This document shows, piece after piece, positions 1 through 10,817 of a DNA stretch of 64,000 nt. Where the stretch lies: NCBI RefSeq assembly GCF_014805685.1, contig NC_060886.1, forward strand, positions 30,220,862-30,284,861, read 5' to 3'. The position numbers and the translations under genes are program-made. The notes under the pieces are model-generated. The model had not been told where the DNA came from and did not search any database. It saw only the letters and a program-made list of their open reading frames with translations. Origin of the DNA: Silurus meridionalis. Its lineage: Eukaryota; Chordata; Actinopteri; Siluriformes; Siluridae. Positions within the stretch are counted from its first letter, which is position 1; each line of letters opens with the position of its first letter.

Positions 1-21
1 TTTTTTTCCACAATCAAAAAC

Positions 22-27
22 TTTATT
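22..27 (-). terminator. Polyadenylation signal AATAAA
   Basis: TTTATT on the plus strand reads AATAAA on the minus strand. It is followed about 15 nt later by an A run at plus-strand positions 1-7 (T's on the plus strand). The spacing suits cleavage near the window edge. Other minus-strand ATTAAA hexamers occur in the UTR, so alternative ends are possible. Confidence 0.5.
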
Positions 28-317
28 CATATTTACATAGGATTCGGCATGGTTTAGACCCGGTCACCTGCCGAGACGAAGGGGACGGACGGGACGGTCA
101 GGGGGAGGACGAGGACGTGGTTGCAGGGGTAAGTGACGGCTCTTAAAGTGTCTAATTTAATGCTCTGAAGTTGAGAAAAAGAAAAACCCCCATGTAGAAG
201 TAGAGAAAATGCAGAGCCGTCTCAATGTTTTTTGCAGTCTTTCCAAACAGGATATATAACAGGCCTTCAATCATCACAATAACACTGAAGAGCCTGAGTG
301 TGTCTGAAACAGGAAAT

Positions 318-672
318 TGTGTGGACACCTGACCTTCAGATCTACACGTTCATTGTTCAGATTTAGTCCTCTGTTTGCTCCACTCTTCTGAGAAGGCTTT
401 CCTCTCGATTTCGGGGCGTGGCAGTGTGGATTTGTGTTGGTGAAATCAGGTTCTGGGTTCAGTCAGATGTTCCAGGTCATCCCAGAGGTGTTCAGTAGGA
501 TTGCAGAGGTTTGTGGAGATAAGAGCTCTATGCAGGACACTCAAACTCTTTCTCCAACCTCAACACCATCAACCATGTCTTTATGGAGCTCTGTTTGTGC
601 ACAGGAGCAACACCATGCTGAAACTCATTTTGTTTTGGTCAGGTGTCCACATACTTTTGGACGTACCGTGTA
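318..672 (-). mobile_element. Tc1/mariner-derived family 1 copy (3' UTR)
   Basis: Bounded by GTGGACACCTGACC and GGTCAGGTGTCCACATACTTT. On the minus strand it retains the region that in better copies encodes the transposase stretch FQHDNAPVH. Reverse orientation relative to the next copy. Confidence 0.6.
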
Positions 673-785
673 CTTTGTAGAGAAATGTGATTAGTGAGAT
701 CGAAAGTAATTATTGCCACCTGCTGGTCAATGTATTTATGGTTAAAAAAAAAAAAAAATAATAATTCCTCATGGCATATACAACC

Positions 786-1170
786 AATAGTCCAAAAGTA
801 TTGGGACACCTGCCCTTTCCAGGATTAATTGGTGTTTCCTCAAAATGTTCCCACAACCTCGGAGGCACACGATTATACAGGAGACCCAAACCTGTTCCAG
901 CACGAAAATGCCCCATGTGCACAAAGCCAGCTCCATGAAGATCTGCTTTACATGGGATGGAGTTTAGATCTGTTTTGTGATTAATCTGGAATATTGACTG
1001 CACCACAGACCTCCTCACCCTACATACATGGCTGAATGAGCACCAATCTCTACAAGCACACTCCAAAATCTACTGTAACATCTTCCCAGAAGAACGGAGG
1101 TTATTATGACAGAAAATGGAGACTGAACGTGGAACATAAAGTCGGGTGTCCACAAACTTTTGGTCATACA
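786..1170 (+). mobile_element. Tc1/mariner-derived family 1 copy (3' UTR)
   Basis: Starts CCAAAAGTATTGGGACACC and ends CCACAAACTTTTGG. Internal CCTGTTCCAGCACGAAAATG and CACAAAGCCAGCTCCATGAAG blocks are those shared across the family. The sense strand of the decayed transposase is plus. Confidence 0.7.
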
Positions 1171-2181
1171 GCTAGGAAAAAGGGGCCGTCGTTGAATCAC
1201 GTTTTCACAACTCATTTCTGACACACAATATTTACATTTCTATGGAAAGATCACATTCATCTAGATAGATCTCAAATCGACTAAACTGTCTATAGCTTCA
1301 AATGAGAACAAAATGTACACAAACCATCGCATTGCTCTCGCTATCAGACTGGATTGGGATTAAAACCCAGACGCCTTCCTGATTTCCGTTTTCAGACACA
1401 CCCCTGCGTGGCACCGAAGACCCCTGACTACATGAACAGAAGCTCCTGGTTAGCGTGTAGAGTCCGGGCGAAAACAAAACAAAAAAAAGGAGCTCTCCTG
1501 ACGTGTTCTGACGAATACTTACCCCCGGAAAAATGCCTAACGCGGCCGTTAAAAAGCGAGCGGCGAGATAAATCGTTCAATCTCATAAACGTTCCAGAGC
1601 TGCGAAGGTAGATGGAGCGCTAGGACAAGCCGAGGATCTCTGAGCAAAGTGTTTTTCTGATATACACGACGTTGGCACCTGGTCAGAAAAATGAGCAGCA
1701 CACGAATGTGGAGAAAAAGAAAAAAAAACCTGGAAAAGAGAGAACGAGAAAGAGAGAAAGAGAGAGCGCTTGCATACGGTTCACGCAGACCTGAATGTGT
1801 GTGATGGGTTCGTAAAAAGAATAATTTTTAAAACGTGACGGCGACGTGAATCCTTTCGGTGGTCGCACAATACTCCTGTCCGAGTCTTAGACTCGATTGT
1901 TTTTTTTTTTTTTCTTATGGCATCGTATAGATCGGTACTTCAAAGGGTATCAGTGTGAAAAAAAAAAGAGTCACTTTTAAAATCCAGTTTGTAGATGAAT
2001 AAAAGGATGTCAAGAAGAAGTACACAATACGACCTGGATCACTGGAATGGCACCAACAGAAAGAAAAAAGAAAATAATTTAATACAGGCTTCCTGAGATA
2101 TGAAATATTCAAACGTTGTGACGTGTAGCCTCTGAGGCTTGTTTATATAATATATATTTACTTACATCAAGTTTGTGATTG

Positions 2182-2183
<2 letters not shown>

Positions 2184-2240
<57 letters not shown>
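2184..2240 (+). repeat. (TG)n microsatellite, 57 bp
   Basis: Uninterrupted GT run inside the probable 3' UTR (CA on the transcript strand). Confidence 0.98.
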
Positions 2241-2242
<2 letters not shown>

Positions 2243-2658
2243 GAAGGAAAACAGGACCAGTGTTATCTTAAAAGCAAAAAAAAAAAATTTAAACGACACC
2301 CTGACAGCTCCGAAGACCAATTATAAGTAAATCAAAGAATTGAAAATAATAATAATAAAAAGACTGAAAAAAATTTAATAAAAAGACTGACGACCGCTCG
2401 AGATCCCACGTACGGGGAAAAAAAAAAAAAAAAAAAAAAGGCATGTGCGCACGTCAGATGCCGTGAGGACGCTGCAACACCTATAAGTGCTTTCTATATT
2501 TTCACAGAATTCATATGATTCAGGGATTTTCTTCTCTCTTTTTTTTTTTTGTTTGTTTGTTTTGATAAGTCCTGAAAACTTTTTTTTTTCTTTTTTTTTT
2601 TTTCTTACAATCAATTTGTCACAATGTTCAGAAAAACAGTCACATCTTAAACAGTAGG

Positions 2659-2691
<33 letters not shown>

Positions 2692-2900
2692 TATAAAGAA
2701 AGAAGGCAGGAAACACTGGTTAATGAATGGCCATATTTTCTTGGCATATTGTCATGTTTATATATATATATATATATATAAGTATTAAAAAGCTTTTGTG
2801 GCCGTTTTGCAGGTCAGCGGAAAAGCTTTGTGTTTTTTTTTCCCCAATAGTGTTACAAAACAAACGTGTTATCAGGATGAGGAACTGAGGTATACCTTGT

Positions 2901-2901
<1 letters not shown>

Positions 2902-2935
<34 letters not shown>
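2902..2935 (+). repeat. (GA)n microsatellite
   Basis: Uninterrupted GA run in the probable 3' UTR. Confidence 0.98.
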
Positions 2936-2936
<1 letters not shown>

Positions 2937-3476
2937 TTGTGGTTATTTGACTGAAAACGCTGGGAGGGAAAAATCCAGAGAAATCGTTTTTTCTTTCTTT
3001 TTTTTTCCCCCTCACCCTCTCGCTTGAATATACAGCAGTGACACGCTAGACATTCAGAAGCTGTTTCGTATTGGCGTATAAGTCAAAGAGGTGTAGTCAT
3101 CTGTACTGACACCGTTTTTTTCCCTTTTTTTTCCATCTCAAAGGATCGGAATACCGGTCTTCACATGTTGCTAAAAGTTAAAGCGAACCGTGTGTCGCCT
3201 GATGTGCGCTGCAACCCGTTCGGCCTCTCCGCCAGGCCACGTGACGGTGACGCGAGTTTAATTTTTTTTAAACACTCACGCTCGCGGCGTAGTGCTGCTG
3301 AAAACGTACGCGTAAAAATGGTAGAAATCCAGCGTCGGTGATCGTGGTCCGATCTAATATACAGTACGATCACCAGGGATTTTTTTTCCGAGCGCGTGGC
3401 TCTGAGTGATGCGTGGTTTTTTTTTCCTTCTTCTTCCTTTCGCACCCGTGTGACGTCACGCGCCGTTCTCCTCTAG

Positions 3477-3671
3477 TCATAGGCTGGATTCTTTGGGAGG
3501 AAAGTCCACGTTTGTCACCATGGTGACGACGGTGACGAGGTCGTCGGGGGCTGAAATGCTGGCGAGGCGCTGCACCTGTAGGACACGTTCCTCTACGCAG
3601 CCGGCCGAGAGGCGAGCCTCGGCCTCGTGGTCCCAGCACTCCTCGATGGTCTCGCATAACATGCTCAGGCC
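3477..3671 (-). CDS. acvr2a: acvr2a coding exon 11: end of kinase, C-tail and stop
   Basis: Residues 451-514 and TGA at 3479-3477. Begins [20 protein letters not shown], the final kinase helices, and ends [16 protein letters not shown]. That last block is the hallmark C-tail of ACVR2A. The acceptor is CTCAG/GGCCT. Longer open frames over this interval are antisense or off-frame shadows. Confidence 0.96.
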   Translation of the reverse strand, partial: GLSMLCETIEECWDHEAEARLSAGCVEERVLQVQRLASISAPDDLVTVVTMVTNVDFPPKESSL

Positions 3672-3942
3672 CTGAGACAGAGCGGGAAGTAGAAAAAGAT
3701 CCACAGTGTGAGAGATAGAGAGAAAAAAAGGGGGATGTTGGAGGAGGAAAAAGCAATGACGTTACGAAAACAAATGAGTGAGTGAATAAAGTAAAAAATG
3801 ATGAGATGTCAAGACAAAGGGAGAGAAATAAAAAAAAAAAGAAGGAAAGCACATGAGACACCTTAATTACATCGAGAAAGTCCCAGGAAATCACCGTTAC
3901 ATAATCGTGAGTTTAGTTACGGCCACGTGTTCCAGAACGTAC

Positions 3943-4073
3943 CGGGTGTTTGTGCCAGCACTCGCGTAGCATGGGCCTCAGCTTTTTATGCACCACGACC
4001 TCCTGCATGTCCTCCAGAGTGGGGTGTTGACCAACCTCCTCCTCGAAAGGCAGCATGTACTCGTCCACGGGAC
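3943..4073 (-). CDS. acvr2a: acvr2a coding exon 10: kinase C-lobe
   Basis: Completes Gly407 and encodes residues to 450: [20 protein letters not shown] through [14 protein letters not shown]. The acceptor is TCTCAG/GTCCC and the donor CCCG/GTACGT, phase 0. A standard C-lobe exon of type II activin receptors. Confidence 0.96.
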
Positions 4074-4496
4074 CTGAGAAGACAACAAGCACCAAGTCAC
4101 TAATGGTGGTCAGTAAGGATGAGGAGGAGATCAGGGTATCAGGTTTTTTTTAGTATTTCAATTTTCAATCAAAGCATTTTGGAAAGTTTCAATCAAATAT
4201 TATATTTAGAGTTTTTGTTATGAATACTGCTGCAGCATAACAAGAAATTCTAGACGTGTCAATTATCGCGTCCCTCGGTCGAAAGAGAAGAGAACTGCGT
4301 GGCTTTAGACGTGTGTATATTCAAAATGGCCATGACTGACAGAAGCCTTTTAACGCTTATTACGATTTAATGACCGAAAGTGAGCAGGAACCAATTAGCC
4401 TTACTTGATAAAAAAATAAAAAAAGGGTCTACCAGCTGTGCCGACGTCATTAGCTGCTGTTTCTCGTTGTCTGGCGACACGTGTTCCTGATCTTAC

Positions 4497-4635
4497 CGTC
4501 TGCGGCTGTGCAGCGGGACGCCAGTTCCCAGAGCACCAGGCCCACGGCGTACATGTCTATCCTGAGAAAGGCGTCTCGCTGGAAATTGATGGCCCCCTCC
4601 AGCACCTCGGGAGCCATGTAGCGCCTCGTTCCCAC
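4497..4635 (-). CDS. acvr2a: acvr2a coding exon 9: activation segment and APE
   Basis: Residues 361-406 plus one base. [14 protein letters not shown] carries the end of the activation segment and APE at 368-370, then [20 protein letters not shown] of helix F, ending SRCTAAD. The acceptor is CGTAG/GTGGG and the donor GACG/GTAAGA, phase 1. Confidence 0.96.
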
Positions 4636-4821
4636 CTACGACACATCACACATTACGCGCTGTGCGTGCAGCTGCAGTTCCATTTCGTCTGGTATTATAA
4701 CAATATTAATGACATTCATTATAAATAACATGATAACAGAGACTGAATCGGGTCCTTGTTTTTCTTGACATCTGGATTTCACCAGACTTCAGGAAAACTG
4801 AACTGAGCATAATATGTTTAA

Positions 4822-5195
4822 ATACGCGGTGGTATCGAAAAGTTTCGAGCCTGGTTTTGCTGCACGCACAGTCACAGGAGCACCGACTCATTTCATAGTT
4901 GTAATAACATTCTAATGTGTTCTAACGAGCATTTCAATTAAGACCTGTTTAAAATAAGATCTAGAACAGTAAATGTAAGACTTTTTATCGCCTGATATTT
5001 GACCTTTTTAAATTTTTGACATTTTTAGACCAAGTGGAAACCCTGACAACGTCCTGTCTACTACGGGTGCTGTGCAACTGGTGTATTCTGACCACGTGAG
5101 TACCCTGTCACCGAGCTCTTCTCACACATCACACATGAAAAATCATCTCACTTCCCACATAGCTAGTCTCGAAACATTGTGATACCACCGCGTAT
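4822..5195. mobile_element. MITE with 29-bp terminal inverted repeats (intron 8)
   Basis: 4822-4850 (ATACGCGGTGGTATC...) and 5167-5195 are inverted copies matching at 25 of 29 bases. The 316-bp interior has no coding sequence. This is the structure of a short non-autonomous DNA transposon and accounts for most of the 647-bp intron 8. The superfamily is not established. Confidence 0.7.
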
Positions 5196-5282
5196 AATTA
5201 TAACTGTACCTTTTGTTTGAAAAAAAAACTACACGAATGATCATAAATTCAGAGTCAAACAGCTGCATGTCTCTCTACTCAC

Positions 5283-5397
5283 TTGTCCGTGTGTGTCCCC
5301 AGCAGACTTGCCGGCCTCAAACCTCAAGGCCAGGCCGAAATCAGCGATGCAGGCAGTCAGATTAGCCTTCAACAGCACGTTCTTACTCTTTATATCC
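5283..5397 (-). CDS. acvr2a: acvr2a coding exon 8: catalytic loop and DFG
   Basis: Completes Arg322 and encodes residues 323-360: [20 protein letters not shown] and on to GDTHGQ. It supplies the catalytic Asp323, Lys325, Asn328 and the metal-binding DFG at 341-343. The donor is CAA/GTGAGT, phase 0. The acceptor is TAG/GGATA, immediately preceded by a run of nine TG dinucleotides instead of a pyrimidine tract. Skipping this 115-nt exon would shift the frame and remove the active site. Confidence 0.95.
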
Positions 5398-5400
5398 CTA

Positions 5401-5418
5401 CACACACACACACACACA
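5401..5418 (-). repeat. (TG)9 tract abutting the exon-8 acceptor
   Basis: On the minus strand nine TG dinucleotides lead straight into TAG/GGATA, the 3' splice site of coding exon 8. Confidence 0.97.
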
Positions 5419-5599
5419 GTGGATGACTGCAAGTCTAAACTAATTCTTCCTGAATCAATAAATGCACCAAACCAGAATGCTAATAGCAGTAAATCAAGGT
5501 TACAGGACTTTCGTTCGATCTTCGTTTAATCTTTTCCACAAATATCGATAGACTAGTCAAAGTGACCCGGGTATCGAGGGAAAAAAACAAACCGGAATG

Positions 5600-6230
5600 A
5601 TGGAGAAACGTGAAGAGCTTTGCAAAATTTTGGGAATTTTCAAAGCTGGAAACTTTCCATGGGAATGAACAGGAATTCATTAGAATAGACTGTATATGAC
5701 AGGGAACTTAAATATAGTTGGGTAAAAAAGAGAGCATCATTTTGGTTAAAACAACCACATTTAATGTAATTTCATTTAAATTTCTATCTAATTTCAGCAA
5801 TCACACGCACACTTACTGCGGGGCTACTGAGGCCACGCCCCCTACATGCACCGTGCATTCCTCCGTCACATACATACAACACACATCATTTCTTAAATCC
5901 TGCACACAAAATAATGTCCATCTTGGTGAGTATTTATGTACATTACATAAATATTACATACCTTTTAAAACCTCCTTGTGCTGTGTAAGCGACTAAATTA
6001 TACTAATAATTAAATCTAAATCAAAAATGCATGTCAGTTTATGACCAAACAAAATGTTTATATTTGTATATGATACGGTTTAAATACATTTCTTCAAACT
6101 TTCTAATTCCTGTAAATTCCCATAAAGATTCTGCTAAGTTTCCAACTTGGAATATTTCCGATATTCCTCCGACGAAGTTCCCATGGAAATTTACCGTAGG
6201 TTTTCCGCTCTTTTGTAACCCCAAACGTGA
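5600..6230 (-). mobile_element. hAT-like non-autonomous element, copy A (fills intron 7)
   Basis: Both ends carry GGAAACTTTCCATGGGAA-like sequence in inverted orientation. The interior matches, in reverse complement, the element at 36650-37080: a shared block around CATTTAATGTAATTTCATTTAA and a shared 'GCATGTAGGGGC' block. It fills intron 7 between exons 8 and 7. The superfamily label is a guess from the type of end; the two-copy relationship is seen directly. Confidence 0.6.
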
Positions 6231-6268
6231 ATGACGTGAGGGTCGGGGAGGTGTGAGGAGGCGCTCAC

Positions 6269-6414
6269 CTGTGAGCTACGGCTGGCTTGTGCCTGTCTCT
6301 GAGGCCAGGGACGTCTGCATGGAGGTACGCTAGACCTCGCGCCATGGTCTGCGCGATGTGGCAAAGCTCGTTCCACGTCACCACGTTGGCCTTCAGATAG
6401 TCAGTCAGCGACCC
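6269..6414 (-). CDS. acvr2a: acvr2a coding exon 7: kinase helices D-E up to the HR of HRD
   Basis: Residues 274-321 plus two bases of Arg322. Begins GSLTDYLKANVVTWNELCHI and ends HKPAVAHR; the catalytic HRD motif is split across this splice junction. The acceptor is CTCCAG/GGGTC and the donor CACAG/GTGAGC, phase 2. Confidence 0.96.
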
Positions 6415-6794
6415 CTGGAGAAACATGGAAGCCGTGAGCAAACGGCTGCGTGTAGAGGAACTGCCTTTAGCCGGTTCCAAACATATATATATATACATAT
6501 CTTTTATCAGGGAGGCATCTATTACAAACAATGCCCAAGTAGGAGGTAGCAGCTGCTTTGTAATGACTCATGCTGTGATTTAGAATACAGTAAGATGACA
6601 GATATGAATCATTCTGAAACTGTAGCCTTTTAGTCCAAGAACAGACTTCGACCTGGACCCGATGACGATGCCACCATATTGAAAAAAAACAAAACCGCCT
6701 CTAATCTGCTAAACACTGCGTATATTCACCAGTGTTTCATCATCAAATTAAAGACTTTCTTAAGACCATTAAGAATGAAATTTAAGACCAGTAT

Positions 6795-7010
6795 CACGAC
6801 TAGATGTTCGACCAATGAATCGGGCCGACCTCTTTTAATTATTCTGGCATCGGCCAGTTGTGCTGCAAATTAGGCAGGCGCATCTGACGCACCAGACAGA
6901 ACATAGCTCTCCCATACCAGCAGGTGGCAGTATTCCCTATTCTGCATCCAAACAGAAAAAGCTAGAACCGTGAATATATAAAGGAAGTGGCTTAAAAAAC
7001 CTGCCGCGAT
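6795..7010 (+). mobile_element. Interspersed repeat 'family 5', copy 1 (intron 6)
   Basis: Shares CTAGATGTTCGACC, GGCATCGGCC and CCAGCAGGTGGCAGTA blocks, in order, with the reverse complement of 16195-16665. That colinearity identifies a dispersed repeat; the class is not known. Confidence 0.5.
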
Positions 7011-7079
7011 CATTAATAACGGATTCGTGCAGCTTTTTTAAAATGATGTCTAAGTTGCAAAGACGAGTGCAAGAATGAC

Positions 7080-7195
7080 AACATTCAATGGAGCATTTCA
7101 GGAATGAGTGGTGCATCCGGAGATGTTTTTCTGCTCAGCACATTTGGAAAAAGTGGTTATTTGAGTTACTACTGTGTCTCAGTTTGAAACATTCA
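7080..7195. mobile_element. Fragment of the 50.4-kb element family (family 3)
   Basis: GAGATGTTTTTCTGCTCAGCAC followed by AGTGGTTATTTGAGTTACT matches the central part of the element at 50398-50843 (AGATGCTTTTCTGTTCAGCAC). Partial copy with no termini seen. Confidence 0.45.
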
Positions 7196-7279
7196 GGCCA
7201 ATTCTACTCTCATTAGGTGTTTCATATGGTAATTGTGAAAAGTACAAACTTGATGAACATTAGATTGAAAAACAATAAC

Positions 7280-7423
7280 CTTTTCGTGGTAGGCTGTAAT
7301 GAGCCACAGCTCTGTATCCAGGTTGGCTCCTCTTTTCTCTGCACCGATGAAGTGGAGGATGTTCTCGTGCCTCATGCAGGGAAGGTTGAAGATCTCGTAC
7401 TCGTTTTGCCAAGACTGTTTATC
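7280..7423 (-). CDS. acvr2a: acvr2a coding exon 6: kinase N-lobe
   Basis: Residues 226-273, 48 codons, DKQSWQNEYEIFNLP to LWLITAYHEK. Carries the helix-C region and the HENILHFIGAEKRG strands of the N-lobe. The acceptor is CCCAG/GATAA and the donor AAAAG/GTTATT, phase 0 on both sides. Intron 5, which precedes it, is only 164 bp. Confidence 0.96.
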
Positions 7424-7587
7424 CTGGGAAAGAAATTTACACAAAGAGAAAGAGACGTCGATTAATGAAAGCGGAATGCAACCAGGTTTTTATAGCTGAT
7501 GATAAAAAGTGCTGATGCTTCTTCGGTCAGCTAACTGCCTCTTGTGGAGAGAATGAGCTCGGCGGCTTCGAAAGCTTTTCCGCGTAC

Positions 7588-7731
7588 CTGAATAGGGAAG
7601 ATCTTGACGGCCACGTAGTCGCTGAGCAGCCGAGCCTTCCACACGCAGCCGAACCGACCGCGGGCTTTGATCTCCAACAACTGCAGCGGCTTCTGGCCGA
7701 GGATGGGCGACGGTGGCATGGGGCCAGGGTC
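7588..7731 (-). CDS. acvr2a: acvr2a coding exon 5: kinase glycine loop and ATP lysine
   Basis: Residues 178-225, exactly 48 codons. Begins [10 protein letters not shown], then [16 protein letters not shown], which is the nucleotide-binding loop (residues about 200-210), and VAVKIF with the ATP-anchoring lysine at 220. The acceptor is TTTTAG/GACCC and the donor TTCAG/GTACGC, both phase 0. Translation simply reads on into intron 5 after PIQ, so the longer open frame there is not extra coding sequence. Confidence 0.96.
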
Positions 7732-8764
7732 CTAAAACACGGAAGAGAAAAATAGAAAATGGAGTGGGGGCACTCTTATCGCGCACAGTGACGGGTTTAC
7801 TGTTCCTTGTTAAAAATACGCCTTTGATTTGATTGTATTCATACTGGAGCGTGTTCTCGTGCGTTTGATAAACAAACAAAAAATAAAAAGGACAAGCCGT
7901 CGCGTGCGCGGTCGATAACGGCACGCCGAGCCGGCGGTGCATATACGTACCAGCTGTGAATGTGATGATGGGGAGCTGACCCAGTTTGAAAAGCAGACTG
8001 GGAGCGGTGGAGAAAATCGGATAGCAGACAATGGCATGAATTAAACAAAGGGATAAACTTAGAATTGCCTTTGCGAGTGAGAATAGGCTCATCCCCACTT
8101 TTTAAACTGTTCTCAGTGAGCGTTTGGCTCGCTCCCAGCTCCCCCTGGCTGCCGTTTCTATTGTTTTAATGCTGAACGGAGCGCCAGGCTTCCAGGGTAA
8201 AGGCATCGTAGTGGTAGGATATAAAAAGGGTAAGGTTCCTGTGCTGATGCTGATACCTTACAAAAGTAGGGCAAATGTAGAGCAGCTAGGTTGGCCTAAA
8301 TTATATACAAAAAAAATTGGATGTGGCACCCCTTGAGTTGAGATCCAAAGTATATGGATCTGGGTTGTGTACCAAGTTTGATTCGGCCCTTTAGGAATTT
8401 TGCGCCAGAGGAAAAAAAAAAAGGAGACAAAGTGACTGCAAGCAGGAACGGGACAGGCTGAAAAGGGCAGTACATCAATCATGTGAGGAAGGAGGGAGAG
8501 GAAGCGGAGGGAAAAAAAAAAAGTATGAGGACAAGGAAGAAAGGGAATATGTCTGAGATTGAGTTGCTGTTGCCCGAAACGAGCCCTGAAAGAGCTGACA
8601 CAGAAACTGAAGTGTTCACGTGAAGGATCGAGCTCCTACGGTGGAAGGAGCACAAAGAAAAACACACGCCCCTGAGCCTCCACTACTCTCTGTCACAACG
8701 GATACAAAAGCCTGGTTTATGTTGACTTTTCCCAAATGTCGCTCACATCAGAAACGGTACAGGT

Positions 8765-8765
<1 letters not shown>

Positions 8766-8802
<37 letters not shown>

Positions 8803-8828
8803 GACAGACAGAGACAGAGACAGAGAGA
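8766..8828 (+). repeat. (GA)n/(CAGA)n microsatellite
   Basis: GA run grading into GACAGA repeats in intron 4. Confidence 0.95.
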
Positions 8829-9020
8829 AAACCTGCACAAAGGCTCTTTATTGCACGGTTACAAAGTGATGCTTTTTACATGTGCTGATCTTCTGTAATT
8901 TAAGAGAGTGATCTTTCTCCCTGGACACCTAAAGTTGGATATTGGATGTTTGCTTACAGGTTACAAAAGTACATGTGGTCTAAACCTAGACCTGAGTACA
9001 AAAAGGCCAGGAGCGACTGA

Positions 9021-9160
9021 CCTGTGTCTTTGTGTTTATTGTGATGGTCTTTCCCGCGCTCGGCTACGCTAATCTGGGTTAAAGTAGGAAAACGCTGTTT
9101 TCGTCTAAAAATCGTCCACACTCTGACCGACGCCTGGAAAAAATGCGTTTTCAAACGAAA
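9021..9160. repeat. Possible interspersed repeat fragment in intron 4
   Basis: GTTTTCGTCTAAAAATCGTCC and AAATGCGTTTTCAAACGAAAAC resemble ends of a fish DNA-transposon family known to me only by look; no second copy is in the window. Confidence 0.3.
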
Positions 9161-10499
9161 ACATTAGTATCGACATTAGCCTTAATCTCATAGAAGTATA
9201 GCAATAAAAAAAGTCTACTTGAAGAGCGGCTTTCTATTCGGTTGTATCTTTTACAAACCCATTCGCCCTATGTGTTCATACGATCATGTTTCCTTAACAA
9301 AGTGATGATTTTTCTTTGCTTTTCTCCTCCCGGGTAGCACATGTAGGCAAGGTTTTAGCTTACAGACCAAATATATCGTTGGGTGTTCAATATCTGGGGT
9401 GGGTTCAGTGATACATCAGCTACAAGACTAAACACGAGCATTTGCTTATGCATAGGAAAACCAGACTAAATAAAAAGTTTGGTGAGATCCAGTAAAAAAT
9501 TCGTTCTGTGATTTTCTAAAATTGATGGGGCTTCTGGAATCAGATGGAAATAAAATTAGCTGCCTTTATAGAACTGACCCATTAGATATATACGAAAAAA
9601 AATACACACTGACCAATCAGGATTGAGAATACAAAGAGCAAAGTATTTTAGTGGTTGTATAATGAGTTTTTTTTGTTTTTTTTTTAGTATCAGAGAAAAA
9701 GCAGAAACTGAAAGATGTTGAGACAATACACAGAGATGCTTCTCGGAGCAGGTCTGAATATTAAGCGCGAGTCAAATTGCAATCCGACGTACATCCTTTG
9801 CATGCTTGGAGGCGTGCGTACAAAAGCAAGGAATCGCTGGTGTGCATGCACCTTAATTAATCTCCTGCTTGAATTCGAAGGCAATACGAGGGATTTTCTA
9901 TTTATCCGTGCACTGTAAAAACAAAAAGCGAAAGAATCTCGGTGCGCCGAAGCGTAACAGACTTTTAAATATGCAGGGATCGTCTCGGAGAGAAAAAAAA
10001 ACAAAAAAACACCTACTTCTAACGTAGCTCAAATAGCAGGATAGAAAAAAAATGATAACGGTGTCCGAAAGAAAAAGGAAGGAGCGAAAGCAGGAACCAA
10101 GACACTCTGTCGAAAGAAAGATGAATAAATAATCTTACCTCTATCATGATATGAAAGGCGTGCTAGTCGAAAGGAGAGGAAGGAAGCAGAAAGGAAGGTG
10201 TTAGTTTGTGAGTGAGCGTGAGATGGAGACAGATGGGATGGAGAGAATCTGGGTCAAATGTAAATCTTAGTTGGCCTGTTTAACTGCGCTGGCGGCTGGT
10301 CAGAGTTAAACACTGTTTCGGGTGAACGTATGGGGATACGACGTGTCTCAGGCTCCATCACCTGCACCGGAGGTCAGCACGAGAGACTCGTGCGGTTCGG
10401 TGGGACGTTTGATGTGTGTGACGCGCCACACTGTGGTTTATTGTGATTATCTTTCATGCAGTGCAACTGTAAATAGGGACTCCTGACTTTTCCAGACAT

Positions 10500-10745
10500 G
10501 TGTGGTTCTTCCCTAAACTGTTACCTCAAACTTAAAGATGCACAATTGTGTCGAGTCTCTGGACGCGGTACCATGAAATTTTCCTTTCACTTGAAATAGA
10601 CCCAAACCTGACCCGGTGCAGAAAGCCAGCTTTATGAAGATACGGGTTGGAGTGGAAGATCTCCTGATATAGAGCTCTGACCTCAACCCTATTGAGATGA
10701 ATGTAAATGCTATCTGCTCCCCAGGCCTTCCTTACCTCACTCACA
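10500..10745 (+). mobile_element. Family 1 fragment (left of the ATCT array)
   Basis: AAAGCCAGCTTTATGAAGAT, GGAAGATCTCCTGATATAGAG and TCAACCCTATTGAGATGAAT follow family order, then the copy stops abruptly at the tetranucleotide array. Confidence 0.65.

Positions 10746-10817
<72 letters not shown>

Larger units (their letters stand above)
1..3476 (-). other. acvr2a: Probable acvr2a 3' UTR
   Basis: Downstream of the TGA there is no further coding exon to the window edge, and a minus-strand poly(A) signal sits at the far end. A UTR of about 3.4 kb would fit a long-UTR gene of this family. It contains a (TG)n run at 2184-2240, a (GA)n run at 2902-2935, long A/T homopolymers and two family-1 transposon remnants in opposite orientations. 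The extent is inferred; no transcript evidence is available. Confidence 0.5.

Noticed and set aside
3370..3894. 174-codon minus-strand open frame
   Set aside because: Off-frame shadow across exon 11 and intron 10; the acvr2a frame is unambiguous here.
7490..8098. 202-codon minus-strand open frame
   Set aside because: Only overlaps exon 5 in the wrong frame; the true exon frame is explained by acvr2a splicing.
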